DNA of 64,000 nucleotides, taken from the NCBI GenBank assembly GCA_965153455.1, contig OZ234498.1:7936001-8000000 (forward strand). Reading direction: 5' to 3'. The notes under the pieces were generated by a model, which saw only the letters and a program-made list of their open reading frames with translations, was not told the origin of the DNA and ran no database searches. Position 1 is the first letter of the stretch; each line of letters starts with the position of its first letter. A program made the translations under genes and the position numbers. This stretch comes from Sphagnum compactum (Eukaryota; Bryophyta; Sphagnopsida; Sphagnales). Positions 58,375 to 64,000 of this stretch are shown here, in pieces.

Positions 58375-58850
58375 TTCAACTGGTATAAGAGTAAAAAACT
58401 TGACAAATTTTGGTTTTGAGCAAAATGTAAGCCCATGGCACATTTCGTATTTCCCAAGAATTAAGAGGAGGAATGAAAGTTCCTAGATGAGATTAGGACG
58501 AGTTCATTACGTTGAATTGAAGGTGAAATTATATGAAAATGATACATCATAGCCCAAAATTGGTATGAGTCAACATTGTCCTCTCTATAATGTATTATAA
58601 GATGGTACAAAGGTTACATCAAAATGGAAAAACTAATGGGATTACCAAGTGAAAATACCAAAATTTCAAAGTTATGAATCTCATTATTTTTCGTTGATAA
58701 CTTCTTCATATAGAATCGAATTCAAAAAATATTGAAGACAAAGTTATAGCCTTTGAAAAGAACTTTTCATCACCGTGTCACACTTTTCAATTGGAGGTGA
58801 ATTGACCTTCAAAAGGTCACAAATTGTTTTGGCAAAAACTTATATTTTAA
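58375..58850 (+). mobile_element. LTR-retrotransposon leader fragment, copy B
   Basis: TGGTATAAGAG at 58381 is a degenerate primer-binding-site-like motif followed by a leader sharing ordered words with 54263-54800. It confirms that the nested fragment is a dispersed family. No gag or pol frame is visible in either copy. Confidence 0.5.
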
Positions 58851-58900
58851 AAAAAAACAAACAAGGATATCCTCATTGTAAAAAAAAACTACATTAACAA

Positions 58901-59600
58901 CTATTGGGCTAGAACCTTGAGTGACTTCTCCCAAAGGAATCCAAGGTAGAAGAAAATAAATTCACTTAACAATTCCCAATTTAGCACATTATAAAGATCA
59001 AAATATGTTATTTCAATTTTCAAACAAATAACATGTTTAACCCCTCGTAGTTTATTAAAAGTAGTAAAATTGTCATACTTCAAATCTAGAGCATTATATA
59101 CATTAAAGATAGCCTATGTCCAAATCTCTTTACCATTCTCCAAAAGAAAAATCCACACTATGGCTTCCGCCTAGTGCTAAGACCATTTAATCTAAATAAA
59201 CATTAGGTCATACTCCCAATCCAAATAGACCATAGTGCAATACCCTTAAGCAAATGCCACATTGGATTAAACCTTTAATAATTTTTTCAATAAAACATTA
59301 GTCAATTGACAAGATCCTTTAAAGACCATCCTTACTTAACTATCGTACAACCTTTTAGCGATAACAACCATCCATTGCTAAATCTTTTGGGCTAAATTAA
59401 ATTCCCAACATTGATGAAGTTTTGTTTTTAGTACCATATCTCCACAAATTGGGCAATTGTTGACCAACTACTAATTTATCCTCTTCCTCCAATAGTTACC
59501 AACCATTGTTCTATCTCATAAGGACCACATAAAACATGACTTACTTTCTTTGCATTGTCCTTATCCCAAACCTTTGACCAAACCAACTTGATATCTATTT
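58901..59600 (-). pseudogene. Second LINE remnant: zf-RVT and C-terminal region, minus strand
   Basis: Reading the minus strand from 59600 downward, WSKVWDKDNAKKVSHVLCG (about 59530-59580) matches the start of the zf-RVT region found at the end of plant LINE ORF2. NCPICGDM (59441-59458) supplies the CxxC, followed by HQCWEFNLAQKI with the second ligand pair. An open frame of 60 codons at 59083-58901 may be the tail. The pieces are in different frames. This element is opposite in orientation to the LINE at 53.6-57.7 kb. Confidence 0.6.
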
Positions 59601-62600
59601 CGTGAAAACTTCTCCATTTGTCTTAAACTTGAAACTTTCCTTAACATCCTTCTCCCAAGATTGGTGAAATACATGAATAATTCAAACCCATCTTCCATGC
59701 CCACACTTAAGGATCAAACAACAACATCCCATAATATAAGCGTATTGGGGAATTGTGTTGCCCTTTAAGAATCCGACAAATATGGGCCCTCCTTACCAAT
59801 GCAATAAATTGAAAGTCCTCTAGTTTCACAATGTTCATTAGAAAAGTGAAAGCACACTATAATGGACTTTTATAGAAGTCACAATGGCAGTTTTATGGGT
59901 CAACCAATTCTTTTTGTATATAATTCAAATGCATTTGAGAAATATAACCAAAAAAAAAACTGAAATCATATTGTAATCCCCCAACTTTGAAAAAAATTAC
60001 ATTAAAAATATCAATATCAATCCAAGGTGAACTTTGCAATGTAAGGTATTCTAATGGAGGTGATCATGATTTAACACTTTGTGAATGACTCTCAGAAGGT
60101 TATGACTGCAGTCAGTGTTGTGTTATCTTCAAAGTGTGGTGGAGATTTCTGTGCAATCTCATTGAGGATGTTTCACTTCATTTCCATATGTGATTGCTTC
60201 TCTTGATGACCAAATCATTACACAAGTTCAAATTGTCATTTGAGCAATTTTTAATATTGTCCAGTTGTATACCTCTTTGTAGCTTCACTTGTATAATGGG
60301 TTGCCCGAAGGTTGGGTGGATTGCCATTTCAATATTTATACCCATTATCCGGAGCTGATGAAGTCATTGGGTTGTCATGGCAACTCGTCACTGCTACTCA
60401 TGATGAAGGTGATGATCATCTAACACTTTGTGAATGACTCTTGGTTGGGAGGTGTTATAGTACATTTGTCTATACTTGCTAATATATCTAACAAATAAGG
60501 AATTATCAAAATGCACATTTGATGAAACAATGTAAAGGAGAGAGATTATGAAACAATCAGGTTTTCATTTGGTCACATTTTTTGAGCAATGTCCACCATG
60601 TTTGCTATTGAATCTATGAATTCAATTTGTGGGAACTTAAAAGGCACTTCTCCTATTTTGATTGTTGTTGGTTTGAACCAGTGCTATCCAATTCTAGCTT
60701 TTGAACATAACAATGTTCTTGGTTTTAACTTTTCTTTTAAAATTCCTAGAACCTCTAGTTCTTATCGAAGCTAGTTTTTTTGAAATTTTGATTGAACCTC
60801 AAATCTAAAAATATAGTTGTTAGATCTCAAATTAAGCCCTCCAAAGCATGTCCAATTCCAAAACAAGTCCATTCCAAATTGGATTTGGTTTGCTTGCCTA
60901 CATGTAGTTCAAGAATTGGCCCTAGATTGAAGTTAGGTGTTAACATTGTACCAATAAAATGTGGCCACTTGAATAAGAAGCATACCTATCTGTAGCTTTT
61001 TCACAAAAGTAATGACTTCATAGCACACCAAAAAAACTTGGAATAAAGTATTATAACATATATGATAGAGTTTGAAGGGTGATTTTGGGTGTGAGTTTGG
61101 TTTAGAGGTTGGTTTTGTGTCTAAGTTTGATTACAACAAAAGTTTCATTTCAAAGTTTGAATTTGGTTCTAATTCTAATGGTTTCAAGCTATGTTTTGTT
61201 GTTACATTTACAACCTTGTGTCCAACAAATAGGAGCCAAACACCATCGGTTGAACTTGCCATATGGCAAAAAGCCATTAGATGAGGAGAAGCTTGTTTTA
61301 GCAATTGTTTGTTTTAATTGTTTTCTTTTTCCTCTCTAGGTGCCTTTTGTGGATTACTTTTGTATTTCAAGTTGACCCATTAATGAAAAACTCGTCAATA
61401 TTTCTCGCAAAGCTAGAAATTGAAAAATAATCTTTGCAACCCTCGACCTTGATTCTTCTATAGTTTTTCAATAGTAATAATGCTTATAATTCAAACATCT
61501 CTTGATACATATATTTAATTTTCTTAAATGTAAATGGAAATGTTTGAAAAAATGTAATTATTCAACTACCCTTGAATAGGTATTGTACATTTTAGCTCAA
61601 TCCATTATATACTATATTTTAGTTGTATGAGAATAACATGGCTATCATAATATTAAATCCATATTACATATTGGAGAAAATTTAATAGATTTGATTTCAT
61701 AATTCTTAATATTTAAGGTTTGGATGATGTTGGATTTTTAGTGAATTTTTAAGTAAATTATAGAAAATGGGTTTGAAAAGAAAAATTAGTTGAACTTGGA
61801 AAAGGATAATTGGATTTCAAATAGAGGATAAAGTATCTTTATATTCATATGAATTGTTGATTCTTCATAACTTGTATGCATTGATGATATTTTATAGAGC
61901 AAGTTTTCATAAATTCATGAATATTACACATTCATAAGTATTGATAAAAAGTTTTCTAGCTTCAATGAAAAATTTAAATCATCAAACTCAAAATGTTATA
62001 AAAAAATTTAATTTGATGTTTATAGTATAGTTTCTTTTCATATTTGACTATTCAAAAAAATAAAATAAATTTTTTAAAACAATGTTCATATGTTGAATTG
62101 ACTTTACTAAACAGTTTTTAAATGCACGTATTTTGTAAAATTACATCTTATGACACATGTTACAAGAATGACACTAATATGCACATTAACATTTTATGCA
62201 CTTTATAAATTAGTTGTTGGTCTAATATGTAGGCATGTGTTCGTCATCAACATTAATAATAAGGAACAAGTTAATTTAGTATTAAGTTTTTCTAATTTTC
62301 AAAATTCCTTGCCTTAAAGCTTATTGTTACACTTAAAATCACATCAAATTCATAGCAACATCACAAAGACCTCAATCGAAAATTAAATTGATACGAACTT
62401 GTTCATCTTTCAATATGTTCAATTTATTTTTTTTGATGTTAGCCCTCGTGTTTAATTATTCAAAATGTTATCCTTACACTATCAATGCATTTTGATTTGG
62501 TTTTACACTTTCATTTGACCTAATTTTGGTGATATGTTTTAAAGGTAAAATGAAAGGTTTAAACTTGACTTTACTTGTAACAATGACATATTTTGTAACA

Positions 62601-62755
62601 AGTTTTTGGATTTTGTGAAAAAACTTTTAAATCATTTGTTTTCAATGTTAAATGTAATTTTTTCAACAAAATTTTATTACTTATACAAAACCTTGAATAA
62701 ACCTTTGTTCAAAATGAATAAAAAATTAAAAGTTTGGGCAAGCTCATTGCAAGCG
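59601..62755. other. AT-rich region, no gene recognised
   Basis: Contains a direct repeat, TAACACTTTGTGAATGACTCT, at about 60074 and 60420, about 345 bases apart, each with GGTGATCATGAT-like sequence before it. Plus-strand frames at 60589-60774, 60792-60995 and 61072-61339 follow one another and have near-normal composition, so they may be parts of a decayed protein, but no motif is recognised. Confidence 0.45.
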
Positions 62756-63244
62756 TTATAGGAATGCTTCCCAAATGGTGTTGAACGCATTTAAGTTGTC
62801 GGGAGTGAATAAAAATTCCCCTCCAAGAATGTTTTGAGGCAGACCGTCAAAAAGCTTCTCTGCTGGAATCTCAAGTGAAGGACCATCATATTTAACACCC
62901 GTGTTCAATGTTAGAGATTGCATCAATCCTGGTATGCGACTGTAGTTAGCTGTGGACCAATTTGGTCGGATCCTAGGAACTTCCTCCCATCGCTCTACTA
63001 AAATTCGCCGGTCTCTCCGGTTGACGCTCAACACGATCACTATGCAAGTTCTCCCATCACTGTTGGTGATCCAAAAGACAGCATCTCTACGCAACATAGC
63101 AAGTGACTCTGACACACCAACCTCAATAACAAAACTTGGCCAGTCATTTTCCAATCGACGAGAATGGGGTATGTAACTAATATCTGCTTCCTTTGATCTA
63201 CCTCCACGGCCTCCAAATCTACTAGCTCCAGTTGCAAAAAGTGA
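62756..63244 (-). CDS. Partial Uma2/PD-(D/E)XK-like protein of fungal-type family
   Basis: A minus-strand frame open for 162 codons, from after a stop at 63245-63247 to TAA-type termination at 62756, without frameshifts. Numbering from the frame start: SRFGGRGG (8-15), SKEADISYIP (17-26), DWPSFVIEVGVSES (34-47), LRRDAVFWITNSDG (51-64), and a C-terminal EKLF..FTPDNL region. The D21 plus E41-V-G43 arrangement with V-I-E-V resembles the catalytic D and ExK/ExG strand of Uma2-like (DUF820) PD-(D/E)XK nucleases. From memory of fungal proteomes, many uncharacterised proteins share RFGG..SKEPD, DWPTLVIE.G.SESL and DA.WWLTNS, so family resemblance seems strong. No ATG occurs before codon 50, so an upstream exon is missing or the gene is a fragment. 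Function is unknown; a nuclease role is only inferred. Codons look ordinary and GC is higher than in the flanks. Confidence 0.6.
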   Translation of the reverse strand, partial: SLFATGASRFGGRGGRSKEADISYIPHSRRLENDWPSFVIEVGVSESLAMLRRDAVFWITNSDGRTCIVIVLSVNRRDRRILVERWEEVPRIRPNWSTANYSRIPGLMQSLTLNTGVKYDGPSLEIPAEKLFDGLPQNILGGEFLFTPDNLNAFNTIWEAFL

Positions 63245-63769
63245 TTACGCTCAAAACATGGCATATATGATTATATGACTACAAATGGTCACGAATAATG
63301 TCTTCGTCATAAATATTAAGTTTTTGCCGTAATGTTTGTTCATAATTTTAGAATTTTTCAACAATGACCTTAAAAAACAAGTATGACAATTGTTGGATCT
63401 AGTTATCATGCTCTTCAACAAATAAACTCTTTGGGGAATTTGAAGATTTTAGTAGTTTCAAACCATAGTTTAAATAAAAAGCTAGGTTTTTAACCAAAAA
63501 AATTAAATTTACTTTTGTGAAATGATAAATAATGATTTGTTTACAGCTTAAGTTTTATGTCACAAAACAAAAATTCACAGCTTTGTTTATTGCGTAACCT
63601 CTATTTCATCGCAATTCACATCATTTATTTTTATCAATATATAGAATAATAATCCACCAAAAATCATGCACCCACCCTTACTATATCAACCCCTTTTGAG
63701 AATATAGATTAACGAAGTTCAATTCAAGAAATAATGCGAGTTTTAAAAAGATAATCTTTAATGGTCAAG
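63245..63769. other. AT-rich upstream flank of the 62.8-63.2 kb frame
   Basis: The expected N-terminal half of the fungal-type protein was not found on the minus strand here, and stops are frequent. No repeat stands out. Confidence 0.45.
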
Positions 63770-64000
63770 GCCTAACAGATGTGCCATGTGGCATGTCCTA
63801 TGTCATGCTTAGGTGCCATGTGGGGTGGTTTAGGCCTAATTTATGTGCCGCATGGTATGGCTTAGGCCTAACATATATGACATGTCGTATGCCTTGTTTA
63901 AATATATGCCACGACATGGCTTAGACTTAACTTATATGTCATGTGGCATGTCATAGTTTAACCTATGTGTCATGTGGCATGGCCTAGGCTTAGCATATGT
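63770..64000 (+). repeat. Degenerate tandem repeat of ATGTGCCATGTGGCATG units, runs off the window
   Basis: GCCATGTGGCATG, TTAGGCCTAA and TATATGTCATGTGG words alternate with a period of roughly 35-50 bases. GCCATGTGGC is itself nearly self-complementary. The array continues past the window end. Similar GCCATGTGGCAT sequence flanks the 10.1 kb MITE. Confidence 0.7.

Overview
The window looks like nuclear DNA of a land plant. It is AT-rich, gene-poor and full of decayed transposons. Plant-type CCCTAAA telomere motifs lie scattered inside it, introns are GT-AG, and both recognisable genes are plant families: an AMT2-type ammonium transporter and a VAP27-type membrane-contact protein. No flowering-plant marker stands out. 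The sparse genes, dispersed TAGG-rich repeats and one gene of a type I associate with fungi would fit a bryophyte, lycophyte or fern, but the species is not identified.

Layout. 1-4 kb: an AT-rich flank, a dispersed repeat, then two head-to-tail GC-rich elements. 4-24 kb: no intact gene. It holds SINE-like sequences, a Ty3-type integrase tail with chromodomain (minus strand), a small CACTA-type MITE with target-site duplication, TAGGTAG-type repeats and two clean minisatellites (47-bp unit near 14.3 kb, about 59-bp unit near 22.6 kb). 24.4-27.3 kb: a non-coding island very rich in AGCT, CTAG, GATC and TGCA. 29.6-32.6 kb: the ammonium transporter gene on the minus strand, 4 coding exons and 497 residues, with its leader and promoter reaching to about 34 kb. 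34-46 kb: transposon territory with a copia integrase remnant, CACTA-like elements and several degenerate tandem repeats. 47.2-51.3 kb: the VAP27-type gene on the plus strand, 8 coding exons and 250 residues. 52.9-59.6 kb: a decayed LINE on the plus strand with an LTR-element fragment nested in it, a second copy of that fragment beyond it, and another LINE remnant on the minus strand. 62.8-63.2 kb: an uninterrupted reading frame resembling a lineage-specific, mostly fungal family with a D...ExG (Uma2/PD-(D/E)XK-like) pattern. The last 230 bases are a degenerate tandem repeat.

The two plant genes are not functionally linked. One moves ammonium across a membrane and the other tethers the ER to other membranes. 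Both appear to carry a 5'-UTR intron whose acceptor lies two bases before the ATG. Exon borders were inferred by reading frames and splice signals by eye; reading phase is consistent through every junction in both genes. Transposon calls rest on short conserved motifs and could be confirmed by homology search.
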